A stretch of DNA of 64,000 bases from Cantharellus purpuraceus. Taxonomy: Eukaryota > Basidiomycota > Agaricomycetes > Cantharellales > Hydnaceae. The position numbers and the translations under genes were made by a program. Where the stretch lies: NCBI GenBank assembly GCA_025174535.1, contig JALBUN010000001.1, forward strand, positions 2,542,001 to 2,606,000, written 5' to 3'. Positions 23,216 through 36,529 of this stretch are shown here, piece after piece; position 1 is the first letter of the stretch; every line of letters starts with the position of its first letter. Under the pieces are notes generated by a model. It ran no database searches, was not told the DNA's origin, and worked only from the letters and a program-made list of their open reading frames with translations.

Positions 23216-25128
23216 TTACTTGAATCTAGTGATGGCAGCAAGACAAATTCTCATGGCTTTCCATGCATTTCGAAATCTATTGTCGTCGCCTTGAGCGAGA
23301 TCGGACCTGCCGGTCTCGGGTGATTGATAATATGTCGTCTTCGAGTCCATAAGCCGAGGACGCGGTGATGGACATGCGCTAGATGTCATGGACGTTAAAT
23401 TGGGACTCGAAAAAGCGCGTCGTGGAGGGGGAACATGAGGTATCGATAGCCCCCGTCGCTGGTATTGGACATATGGGGCCACAGATGCATTCGCGGTTTC
23501 CAATGCGGTCGCATAAGCAGGCGTGCATTCGAAGCCACAGAATATGGATGGATCGTCCACCGGATCCACTCCTTCAAGGTCTATGTCTATTTTCTCATCG
23601 ATATCCATGTCACGGAATTGTGGGTTAAAGTTGAAAGTAGCGTTAATAGGACGACAAGGTGCTAATCAGAACTTATTCAGCACAAACCACAAACTCATTG
23701 CAGCTATGTGAAACTCACCCCTGTACCCTAAGCCCCTCACCGTTTCCCAATCCCAGCCTTCAAAGAAAGCAGAAGTCCTCGCCTCATGGGCACCGTATCT
23801 TCGATCCGGGTTTAGTCTCAAAAGCTAAACGGGGCATGTCAGACCGAGGTGGCTCAAGTCAAATTTTTTTATGTAACGCGCACCCCACGGATAATACGAC
23901 GAGTTGGCCCAGTCACTGTCTCCGGAATAGTGTATTCGCCATAACAGATAGATTCTGTAAGCTCCTCCATGTCCACGTTACCACCATGTGACGCCTCTGC
24001 TAGAAATGGATGCTAGCGAGTGCTCAAATGAGTAAAGTTGACATATGGGAAAAACATGACATCTACTTACCTTTCCTATGACCATTTCGTAGATTATGAT
24101 ACCGAGGCACCACCAGTCAAGTGAGCAATTGTGAGAACCAACAAACACTTCTGGAGGGAGATATGCGAACGTGCCGAAATGCGACATTGGCTCAACCCAC
24201 GTATCATGAGAAGGGACGCGTATAGCTGACCCAAAGTCTGAGATTTTAATGTCACCTCTTGCTGTGAGAAGGATATTTTCGGGCTTTAAATCCCTGTGGA
24301 TTATTCCTAGTTCGTGTAGAGACGCGATTCCTTCAACCTGAGCGCATATGTAAGCATGAATCCATGTCCAATTTGGGCGTATTCACCAGATGCGCTGCAT
24401 TATACATGACGTTCTCCATTGGCAATTTACCTCCATATCTCGTCAATTCTGTAGATAGATCTCCACCAACATAGAAGTCCTGCATAAAGGTTAGAAAAGC
24501 GTGTCATCTCCGTAAATAAAGACACAAACCAAAAGCATGTAAAGTCTGGTCTCATCTTGAAAACTAGCCTGAAGGTTGACGGTGAAGAGATTTTCGCGGG
24601 TTTCAGCCAGGAAACTGCGTTCTCTAACAGTGCTTTCCACTTCTCCACATGCGCTGACATATTCTTTGGTGAATACCTTCATCGCGTAGAGTCTGTCGGT
24701 GCTGGAGTCTAGGGTAAGAAACACCCGGCCCATCGTCCCTTCGCCAAGGCCATTGACGACATGCAGGGGTCTTGGGGCTTCGTGAAGACCAGTTTTTGCA
24801 ATGATGCTCGGGAACACCATCCCATGTGTAGCGTTTTGATAGGGTGTGTGTGGATAAATTGTTTTCACCTCTTCTGGTTCAAAGTCCTGTGCAGCAAAAG
24901 TTATATTATGAACGGGTGATTGGTTCAAGTCACACACATCGCCGAAGGATATCGCCTTGGCAGCCTGATCGTCTACGATATAGGCTTTCTGAAGAAAGTC
25001 AGAGAGTCATACTTGGTACACAATCCATGGTCGCTCACTAATATGTCCGAGCCATCAGTGACGTCTGAAGAAAAGGTCATTTTCATTGCGAAAGATGGGT
25101 ATAAGATTGAGGATTGTTGTTGTGACAT
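23216..25128 (-). CDS. AGC-like serine/threonine protein kinase
   Basis: Seven exons (25128-25039, 24988-24530, 24479-24387, 24337-24071, 24012-23884, 23824-23719, 23661-23216) join in frame to 529 residues. The kinase domain spans about 105-400. Motifs are the glycine loop GLGEGTMGRV near 110-119, AMKVF (ATP lysine), IIHRDLKPENILL, ISDFGSA with the DFG, and GTFAYLPPE in place of the usual APE. C-terminal phrases GLLRLNPDRRYG and INATFNFNPQFRDMDI resemble the AGC C-tail. The last 130 residues are Ser/Pro-rich and probably regulatory. The catalytic Lys, Asp of HRD and Asp of DFG are all present, so it should be active. The subfamily is not certain; it is not a close match to canonical PKA. Confidence 0.85.
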
Positions 25129-26449
25129 GATGGTATAGTGGAGCATTTGGGAACGCTGGTTGCTCCCTTTTTATGTGGTTCTGGCACCGGGGAAGCCGGT
25201 GACACCTAATGTCGCGGTTGAGTGAAGGAAAACACCCGCAAGTGGCATTGTTAGACAGCTCAAGCAAAACCCGCACAATACAAGGCGCATGTCTAACTAC
25301 GTATAATAAAGAGGAAACAGGAACTGGTACATCCGTGGCTCGGTGGTGGCGGAGTGGGCGGAGTTTGATATGAGCTAGAGTATCACTGATGCTCAAACTT
25401 GCTCTACGAGCTGTCTATGGACATGTAGCTTCCACGCCGTGTTTCAGTTGCCGCATAGCGACGACCATCCGACTCTGTATCATTTCCATGCGGACGTCTT
25501 GAACTTTGCGAGCACTGTTATCAGACCTCTCAACTGAGGATTTTGCAAGGGTTCCCTAAAATAAAACCGCTGTTGCGGATTTAATCCGCCATTCCAAGTT
25601 ATCCTTTACTCAAAGTCAGAACGCTGGGGACAATAAAGTTTTCGAAGGCTTGACTTTAATCAGTCATCTGGCAGTGGCGGTCACACAAAGGGTACGATTG
25701 AATTGTCCACGGAAACCCAGCAGTCGCCATCCATGTTCGTGGCTAGCTTTCAGCGTTACAAACTGATCCAAGCTTCCACGTATGGTTCAAGAATGTGATT
25801 TACTTCACCAGGCGCAGAGAGCCACGCCTTGTAAGTTCACAAGGATACCCGACACATAAGAGGGGAAAGGTTTCACTCCATCAAGGGGTCTAATTATCAG
25901 ATCTAGGGAAGGGAGAAATTCTGACCACCCCGACTGGCATTCAAGTAACACACATGGCGATTGAATTAGTCTGTGGTAAAACACTGTGTGATGAGTCAGC
26001 ACGCTGTTGGGCGTCCACCTTGCCTCGCTCTACTTGTCGTGACCTACGAATTGGGTTTGAAACCCAGGGAACGCTTGGAATTACCTTGCGAGCAAGGTTA
26101 GTACAGTTCGTCGTAACCACTGCTTGTCATCTATCCATAACACCGTTACATCCGGCATACACTCGCAACCTACGCTGCTCGAAAACATGGCCCACTCGCA
26201 TGTTTCAAACTATTCGTCATACAGTCTTTCCAATCTCCTTTTGGAGTGAGGTACCAGTGCCTTTTGACTCAACTCGTAAGTACGTACAACACCTTGCAAC
26301 GTGTATGTGCCTGTATATTTGCTATGTGTTCAGAGAAGGCCAAGCAGGGGCACCATGAAATATATGAAAGAAGTACGAGACGTCTAATATATCTGTAATC
26401 GCGAAATACAACATGGTGTGACTAAGAAACAAAAGAGATGGTTGTGATT
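25129..26449. other. Intergenic, no supported gene
   Basis: About 1.3 kb between the kinase start and the MYST acetyltransferase stop. A 134-codon frame at 25954-26358 has no recognisable family, no splice support and unremarkable composition, and I do not call it. No tRNA structure found. Confidence 0.45.
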
Positions 26450-28572
<2,123 letters not shown>

Positions 28573-28813
28573 GCTCTGGGCAGGCCAACGCAAGGCCGTG
28601 TCGAGGCTGAGTTTTGCAAGTTCTGGTCCGGTCGTGGAGAATCAAAGATGGCTAATCGCACTCGACGGTCGGAGTAGACTAACGACTCAGGCTTTTGACA
28701 CACACTAACAAGAACAGCCAATGCGTGCAGGGCATGAAAGCATGAATATAGAAGAATCACGGCAGTAACACATGCGTGCATAGCAAGTAGAGGATACAGA
28801 ACAAGCACTTGAA

Positions 28814-29507
28814 TTACTCCTTGACCGGCGCCTCGTGCTCGACAGCGAAAATGGCTTGGCGCTTCTCTGAGATGCGAGCTGCCCGACGTTCCCGGGCAGC
28901 CTGCCACGGGAGATAAACACAGGGACAGGAGAAGAAGAGCAGGGCTGCGCACCTTGTTCTTGACTCGCCTGGCCTCCATCTGGTCGGTGAGGACCTTTGT
29001 CCGGGTTTTCTCGGCCTTGGCCTTGTGAATATACTCCATCAACACACGCTTGTTCTTGAAGACGTTGCCCTTGGACTTCTGGTAGAGCGAGTGGTAGCTG
29101 GAGGGTGTTGTCAGACACGGCGAGGGGGCTGAGAGAACGATGGCCACGCACAGATGCTTGTCGATTTTCCCAGCCTCGCGGTACTTTCTGAGGAGTCGCC
29201 GCAAGACCCGCTGCCTGCGCATCCACAGGACCTTGGTGGGCATGCGGGCCTCTGCGGTGCCCTTTCTCTTACCGGGACCCGTGTGACGGCCCTTTCGCTT
29301 GGCGGCATGCAGATCGCGGGTGCGTGCATGGGAGTGCACGGTGGTGGGCTTGATGATGACCCGACCGTCCTTGATGAGTTTTTTGATGTGGTTCCGTGAG
29401 TTGGCGTTGCCGATCTCTGCCTGCTCTGCGGGGTCGAGCCAGATTTTGCGCTTGCCGACGCCTGCGACGGAGGCGGCGAGACGCTTTTGTGAGCGAAGAT
29501 TGACCAT
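28814..29507 (-). CDS. RPL19: 60S ribosomal protein L19 (eL19)
   Basis: Large-subunit cytosolic ribosomal protein. Exons 29507-29152, 29097-28953 and 28900-28814 give 195 residues. Family phrases are [14 protein letters not shown] at the start, [18 protein letters not shown], the basic [18 protein letters not shown] and a long C-terminal helix ending [23 protein letters not shown] donor just upstream of the ATG (about 29571) suggests a 5' UTR intron, common in fungal ribosomal-protein genes. Codon use is strongly G/C at third positions. It lies upstream of the MYST gene on the same strand and divergent from the Hal-type kinase. Confidence 0.97.
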
Positions 29508-30265
29508 TGCGGGAGAGGTCTGCACGGGTGTGAGCAGGGCGCCGCCAGTGGGGACGGGTGGGAGGACTGACCTTGTGCTTGAGGAGGGGGGGTGGGACAA
29601 ACTGAGATGCTTGGTCAGACTGTACAGTCACGGCCGACTGGGGTGTCTATGGGTCCATGTAGATTTATATGGGCGGGATTCGGGTCTGCCGGTCCGCGTC
29701 GGGTCTGGCGGCAGGGTGATGCGTCAGTTGCCATCAGCAGCGCAAGAACCGTCGGGGGCGACGCTGGCCAGCCGGTTCGTGCACGCTGCCAAGACAGTGT
29801 TTGCCAGACTCCCACGCCCAAGAATCACGAAGAATTGAGCCAGACACATTCTGCGAGGTTGCCGTACCCGATGTCCAACTGGCTTCTTCTGTTCCGGAGA
29901 TCCACAAGTGGTCCACTGGATCGCCAGTGGTTTTTAAGCGGAGTCTGAATGTTGATCTCATAAAGGTTCAGACTAGAACAGATGACGGCTTGCTCCCCTC
30001 CACATCCCCCCGTCCTCCCCCAGTCTACCCGTCTCCATCGTCGCGCCATTCGCGGCTTCGGCGAGGGGGTTTCGACCCATCATCTCGTGCGACCGTCTCC
30101 TCACCCACTTCTCTCCCACACACACGCCATCCCCATACGCCTGTTTACAGCATGGCGCAATAACTTTTCGCCCCGCTATTCTTACGTGTCCTGCCGCTTC
30201 TGCAATCGATCTCTCCACACCACCGCACTTTGACGACGTCTACGCCCCCCCCGTATATCACCATC
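29508..30265. promoter_or_regulatory. Divergent promoter region of L19 and Hal-type kinase
   Basis: 758 bp, GC-rich and CT-rich toward the kinase start (CCCCTCC / TCTCCTC tracts around 29990-30120). It contains the 5' leaders of both genes. Long frames across it reflect high GC content rather than genes. Confidence 0.5.
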
Positions 30266-32056
30266 ATGCCCCAATCAGAGTCGTCTCCGACCGGCGATGC
30301 CGACGGTCAGGAGGCTGACACGCCTCTGCGCAAGGGCAGTCTTGCCACCCCGACCCCGAGTTCAGTGGCCAGCGCTGCCACCCGTGACACTGCCGCAAGA
30401 CCTCCGGCACCCGTCCCCGCCTCTACGTCTCCCAGCCCCTCCGAGCGCAGACCCTCATCCTCATTAGCGAACGGCGTCAGGCGCATGTTCAACAACACTG
30501 CCCAGACCGCAGCTCGCCCTGGCGTGCTTACGCCACCCCCCCCCGTCGTCCACAGGATGCGGCCCGCCGCCAGCCAGATCGACGTCCCCAAGCCGAGATC
30601 TGGCATAACTACCGGCTCCAACACCCCTTCAACCGCAGACTCGCCTTCGGCGTCCGATAGCGATTGGGGTCCCAGCCCGCCATCGACCAGACCGCCTAGT
30701 CGTGCAGTCAGCGTCTCCCGAAGCGATGGCGGCCAAGGCAAGGATCTTGCAACATCCGAACTTACTGCCCGTCCCATGGCCGCTTCCCGTGCCTCCTCGG
30801 TCAAGTCGAGCGATGGAGAGGGCAAATTCACACTCAAGGAACTCCTCGGATCAGGGCCCAAGTTGGCCCGCAAGTCCTCGGGGCGCTCCTCTGGTGGCAG
30901 CAGCAGAAAGTCGGATTCGTCAACCGACACAACAAGCTTGTTAAAAAAGTATGGCGTATGCGAACGGGTGGCTATTGGCAGAGGGGCTACATCTGTTGTG
31001 CGGCTAGCACACAAATGGGACAGGACTGAGGAGAAGCTATATGCAGTCAAGGTGTGCTGCTATTCCGCACGTACAATCTCCTTTTTCACCGTCTCTGCAG
31101 GAATTCCGGAAACGACGGAAAAATGAGACGGAAAAAGAGTACGTCAAGAAGCTGACAGCCGAGTTCTGTATCTCCTCAACGTTGCATCATGTAAATATCG
31201 TCGAGACCGTGGACCTCGTACAAGACGAACAACAGCGTTGGTGTGAGGTGATGGAATACTGTCCGGGAGGCGACTTGTACGCAGCTATCAAGAAGGGTGG
31301 GATGTCACCCAGCGAGGTAGAGTGCTGCTTCAAGCAGATTCTCAATGGAGTCGCATATTTGCACGGCCAGGGCGTTGCCCACCGCGACATCAAGCCAGAG
31401 AACCTGTTTTTCGATGCTAGAGGCCACCTGAAGGTATGCCGGATTGACCATTCCGTTTTGGATCTGGCCTTTAGCTACCATATGGCATTAGATTGGTGAT
31501 TACGGTGCTTCTACTGTCTACCGCCTTCCATGGGAGGCCACCGTGCACATGTCCACCGGTCTGTGTGGCAGTGAGCCCTACATTGCGCCAGAGCAATTTA
31601 CGCAGAAGAGTACGTGTCCCTTGCATTGCGTGCAGTGGCCGTGTTGTGCTTAGCCTATTCTCAGCCTATGACGCTCGTCTCGTTGATATTTGGGCCTGCG
31701 GGATTGTGTATTACTGCTTGCACTTTCAAGAGCTGCCGTGGCGAGTGGCGCAGCAGACGGATCCGCTGTACGCTGCGTACACGGCGGCATGTGCGATCAA
31801 CGGCACTGCGTCGACGTCTCCTGCCACCATCAACAACCTCTCGCCCCGAGCATGCCGGACGTTGTTGCGCAAGATGCTCGATCCAGATCCCAAGACGCGT
31901 TGTCTGATTGGGGAGGCGGAGGCGCACGCCTGGATCCAAGGCATCGAAATCTGCACCCAGGTTCCATCACCCAGGCATGTGCACGTGCATGCACGTGAAG
32001 TGTTGCAGGCTCATGCCATCGCTGCTGCTGCCAATCGCCCCCCTGACGCCCAATAA
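30266..32056 (+). CDS. Hal4/Hal5-type serine/threonine protein kinase
   Basis: Fungal kinases of this group regulate potassium and nutrient transporters at the plasma membrane. Four exons (30266-31051, 31101-31433, 31492-31609, 31665-32056) give 542 residues. Residues 1-220 are Ser/Pro/Thr-rich and disordered. The kinase domain starts near 235: GRGATSVVRLA, YAVKEFRKRR, LHHVNIVETVDLVQD, VAHRDIKPENLFF, IGDYGAST (DYG rather than DFG), GSEPYIAPEQF and DARLVDIWACGIVYYCL. The ATG at 30266 is the first in frame and sits in an ACCATCATG context. A poly-T tract follows the stop (about 32091). All catalytic residues except the DFG Phe are standard. Confidence 0.88.
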
Positions 32057-32360
32057 CACGCAACTGTTGGGCAACCCTTACACTGTACTTTTTTTTTTTT
32101 TCTTTTGATTTCGGATATTTGTTCGTCTCAGTATGTGGCTTGAAGAGTTGCAATGCTGCTGTCTCTATTTGTGATTCCTCCCCCCTCGTTTCCCATCCGT
32201 GTGAGCTACGTTCGGTACGTTAGCGTTTCGACACAAGTCTGATCGAATTATTGGTGCATCTATTGAAATGGCCCTGGACGCGCGATATAGGTATATATAA
32301 ACGTGTCTAATAAGTATGCTTCGGTGGTCGGGACGATAATATTCAGACGTGCTGAAAGCA

Positions 32361-33539
32361 TCAAGGTTTATATTTGTATTTCCTGCGGGCGCCTGCATCG
32401 ACCAGCCGAGGAGAAATCCAATATAGGAGGTGAATAAACGGGTACACCCATGGAAGCCACAGGGTGCGTGTTCCGCTATCAATAGCGCGCACGCACTCCC
32501 TGGCCACGTGCTCCTTCTTCAGACTCTGTGGGTGATGTGAGCAGAGGGGTGTAATATATCAGTCTAGTAGTGACCTTGCTGAGATCTTCGCATATGGCGC
32601 CGCCGTCTACAGCCGAGGCGCGAAAGTCTCCCTCAATCTGGGGACGAGGTGAGTATGGATGCGGCATGCCAGGCTGGGGCTCACGGTGGCGGGTATAGCG
32701 GTGGTGAAGCGAACGCGGGGGTGTTCGATGGAGAGGCCTTTGAAAAGAAGGAGGGAGGCGGCTTTGGAAGCTGCGTATAGGGTGCGTGTGGGGGCGGGGA
32801 TGACGGCGGCCACCGAGGACACGAGGAGGATCGAGGGGCTGCTTGACGTCTGCTCGAGCAGGGGAATCTGACATGTGGCAATGTGAGGAACAGCAGGTGT
32901 GCGTCTGGGGGGGGGCTCACGTATGCCACGGCGGAGAGGAGGGGCCCGGTGAAGTTGCCTTGCATCGCTGCCGCTGCGACGTCGCGTACCCGCGCCAGAC
33001 CCTCAAGCTCTGCCATGCCAGTGCCGCTGCTTCTCACGCCCGCAGTGGGCAGGAGCGGCTGCAACGCCGAGACGCCTGCAGTGATCACCAGCGTGTCTAG
33101 GCCTTCCCATTCTTTGATGATGATGATGAGTGGCCTCGACACACACCCCAGTGCGAAAGACATACATACGCTGGATGAGCGCTGTCCGAATGCGGAGGAG
33201 GCCGTCGGGATCGGAGAAATCCTCGGATAGGTGGAGGATTTTGGCGTGCTCGCCGGAGGGGAGGAGGTCTGCGCACTCCCGCCCGACGGCCTCGAGCTTG
33301 TCTTGTCGTCGCCCGACGATGCATACACGTGCATCTCGCGACGCGTACAGGTGTGCTATGGCCCTCCCGATGCCAGAGGACGCGCCGAGGATGACGACAC
33401 GCTCTTGGTGGTGGGGGACGATGCGCCGACGACGGGGCTTTGAACGCGAGAGAAGAAGAAAGCAGACCAGCGACGAAACGGGAAGGAGCCACAGGAGCGA
33501 CCTTGTGCTCAAAGCGAATTGAAATCGAACAGAAGCCAT
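32361..33539 (-). CDS. Membrane-anchored short-chain dehydrogenase/reductase
   Basis: NAD(P)-dependent oxidoreductase. Exons 33539-33170, 33111-32921, 32867-32685, 32637-32575 and 32525-32361 give 323 residues. A single N-terminal hydrophobic helix (SLLWLLPVSSLVCFLLL) is followed by basic RSKPRRRR, the type I/II anchor arrangement of 11-beta-HSD-like and 3-ketosphinganine reductase-like enzymes of the ER. The cofactor site is ILGASSGIGRAIA. The family NNAG is ITAG here. The catalytic Ser strand is LLVSSVAAV and the YxxxK is YAASK. The substrate is not deducible from sequence; a ketosphinganine or hydroxysteroid-type reductase is possible. Codon use is GC-rich like L19. Confidence 0.87.
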
Positions 33540-36529
33540 GGATCCCGGTAGCCGCTTATGTCAGGCCTCCACTCTGTCTCTGTTTCAACTAGCCAGAGTG
33601 AATAATCACTCTGACACCTGCACGCTGAGAAATGTTTATCGCGTTACGGAAAGAGAGGCATCAAGTGGCTTTGACGCACGTTTGTAGAAGTATGGTTGCG
33701 GTACGACCCTGCCGCATAATCCCAGACAGAGCAATGTGAGCATAGCAGCCCTGAGGCCGTGTTCAAACGGTGGTTCCAGCGTCTACAATCTACGCGTTTA
33801 CCGTCGTTTACGCCAGTGCCATCATCAGCGCTTTCGCCAGATCTGATAGTATTCATTCATGCTGTATGAATAACTTCCATACCCACGACCTCCACATGTT
33901 GAGCTTGGCGTCCGTAGCGCATGTGCTCTTATGGCATCCTGCGACAAGTTGCTCGAATTCTGGCTGTCTGTGTCAAGATGCTCTGGTTCGTTGCTGACTT
34001 TGCACTGCAGCTGCATTAGGGCCGACGTTCAACATAATGAACTTGGTTGACTATATGCGCAATACACATCAAATCTAGGTCTTTCAATCCGAGCTGTCGA
34101 GAGTCTTGTGTCAACTGGCCACTTGATAAATTGGTAGAGGCAGACCGAGTTCAATAACCGCCAGTGCGCATACATTTGCACGGGTCTGCCGACCTGCCCT
34201 CTTTGCATCAGTAGGGACATCTCGTGTGAGATGGTTTAACCAAAAATTGGGAGAAGTTCATCATGCAGTAAGGACCCAAACATGGTGCTTCGTCTCGGGG
34301 ACAACTATATAGTGCCGCATACAGCCTCGGGGCGCTCATCAGGCACGATGCAAGTTAATAACATTGTAATTGCCTTTAAGATTGTCTTCTATTGCTCTAA
34401 TTCATTGTTGTTCGCTGTTGATGCGCATATCCAGGATCTTATATCAAGCGCAATGGTGTGGAGGATATCGCGTTCTTCCTAGGCAATGCGACCTAAACTG
34501 GTCAATATTGACACCAAGGCCCTCTGCTCGTTGGTATCAGCAGTTCTTGCAGTGCTCGGTGGTTCTCTGACTTCACATGATCAACTCGGAGACACCCATT
34601 ACAGCCCCTGGACACCTGCTTGCAATCCTACAGTATTATAATGTGAGTACGACATGGGTGCAGCGAGTATGCTCACTGATCGTTATCTATTAGTGAAAAT
34701 GATATTGCCATGTCACTCACTGATGCACCTCTTTCAGTCGATGACATCGTGAATATGGTGGTCATATTGCTGTGACACTTGCGAGTGCACTGGCCAGTTG
34801 GAGAGTGTATACACTATCGATATGAATGAAGTTGCCGCCAACTCATCTGCTTGCTTCCATCACCAGTCAATTCTCACATACCTAATTCGCGTCTGGTCTT
34901 ATGAGATTCGGGTATTTATTTGCACCTATCGTCAACGGTGTCGAATTGACAACTCTCAGGTTTGTAACTATGTCTGTTGTTGCCGCATCTTGTGGCTGTA
35001 ATGGTACAGTCGATGTATCCGTTTCTACACTTTGCTTAGTACTGTCAGACCTTGCAGATGCGTGCCGTTGATGCTACTGCAGTGCTTCTTTAACTCTACC
35101 TTCAGCCTACTATCAGCGGTGTTCTTGTACCTATGCAGAACAGGTGGGTTGGAGTCAGGTCTTCCTGGAGAGGTGTTAGTTGACAGATAATGCAATTTGT
35201 CTGCCATTATCATTTTGTCTTTTCACATTGACTTTCAAAGGCGAAACGCACCCAATACCAACACCTCACCTACGGTCTTCATCGGAAGCTTCCATGCAGC
35301 CACCCAAAGGAGGCACAACACCGTTACGGCAGATTTTGGCGACCCAATCTCTGACAAAGAACTGAGACGTGGCGGGTGGATGTACTCTGGAGCAGGATGC
35401 ACTAACAGGGACAACAGAAGATGACATCGCTCTAAGGGAATGAATTTCTGTCCCAGCCATTGCAGGGTGCCGAGGCGTAGCGGAAAGTACATCCTTTCTA
35501 TTCAATTAGGATATAGATGTGTGGTATTGACCTCTAAGTTCACGAGATCACGCGTTCATCAAACTCAGAATACACGAGTTCATAGAAACGCATCTTGTCC
35601 GAAGCCACGCAACCACGCAATTAACAGTGGTGCAACGAGTCGATGGACCTCCCTTGTTCGGTACCTTTGATTGATAACTCTCGCGTGAACAGGCTAGATA
35701 TGGGAGTCGTTATGCATATCCCCACAATCACATATGTGCCGTACACACTGTCCTATGCAATAATACGGCCCCGGCCAATGCCAAGCCATCCGAACGATTG
35801 TCCGGCAGTGCTAGCGAAATGTTGGTGTTAGCCAACTTCAGCACCTTAAATGACTGTTGTTCACCTGTCACGCTGCATCAAGTTGAGAAGGTAGTAGACC
35901 GTTGTGCCCTCCACGACATATCGCTTGAGGCACTCAGCGTAAGATAGTGTTCCCATCATCTTTTACTCTGCATAATCCACATCGTCTTCGTCGGCTGCCT
36001 TGCCATGCCAGTCGAGCAATGATCCATATGCGGATGCAGCCTCAGCCAGGTGCTCTCCTAACATATCCCCAGCACAAGTGCGTCGATTGGAAATCCTCCC
36101 GGCTCACAGACAATATCTTGGTGAAACATGGCAAAAGTACTGTCGAACGCATTCGACTTTTTGTTTGCGGTTCTGGGTGACCGTCAGTTGGCGCTTGTAG
36201 ATTAGGGCGCTTAGCGACAGGAGACGCGTTTACGACTCACGGCCAGCCTACTCTGCGCAGCTCAACGCGAGGTTTCCTGCCCTCGACGGCACGTAGTTAT
36301 CACATCATAGGAGAGGGTGCGCAGAAAATCTCAGTATGTTTCTCTGTAAATGTCGTCTAGCGACGAAGATTCACCAAATGGCGTTCCCCGCTATTTCAGT
36401 TATCACACTCGCAGGCCACCACCCAGGTTTCACGCGTGGTCTTTCAGAGTCTCTAGGCATAACCGTAGGTCATTGCTCACCATACCAGAAGATTTCGTTC
36501 CCAGAGAGTCGGAGCACGCAATTGCCACC
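33540..36529. other. 3 kb gene-poor stretch
   Basis: No protein family, tRNA or repeat was recognised in nearly 3 kb between the dehydrogenase start and the chosen dynein start. Composition returns to about half GC immediately upstream of 33540. Short frames up to about 85 codons occur, for example near 35235-35492. A stretch near 34690-34860 reads faintly like a secreted double-psi beta-barrel protein (ENDIAMSLTDAPLS) but is interrupted by stops. An in-frame ATG at 36350 upstream of the dynein gene is probably leader. Confidence 0.4.

Noticed and set aside
25954..26358. 134-codon frame on the + strand
   Set aside because: No family resemblance, no splice signals in the right phase, and it lies in an intergenic region of ordinary composition.
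30307..31050. 247-codon frame opposite the Hal-type kinase
   Set aside because: Antisense shadow of a GC-rich coding exon.
36350..36529. Upstream in-frame ATG as the dynein start
   Set aside because: It adds 60 residues of low resemblance and has a weaker context than CACCATG at 36530. Kept only as an alternative.
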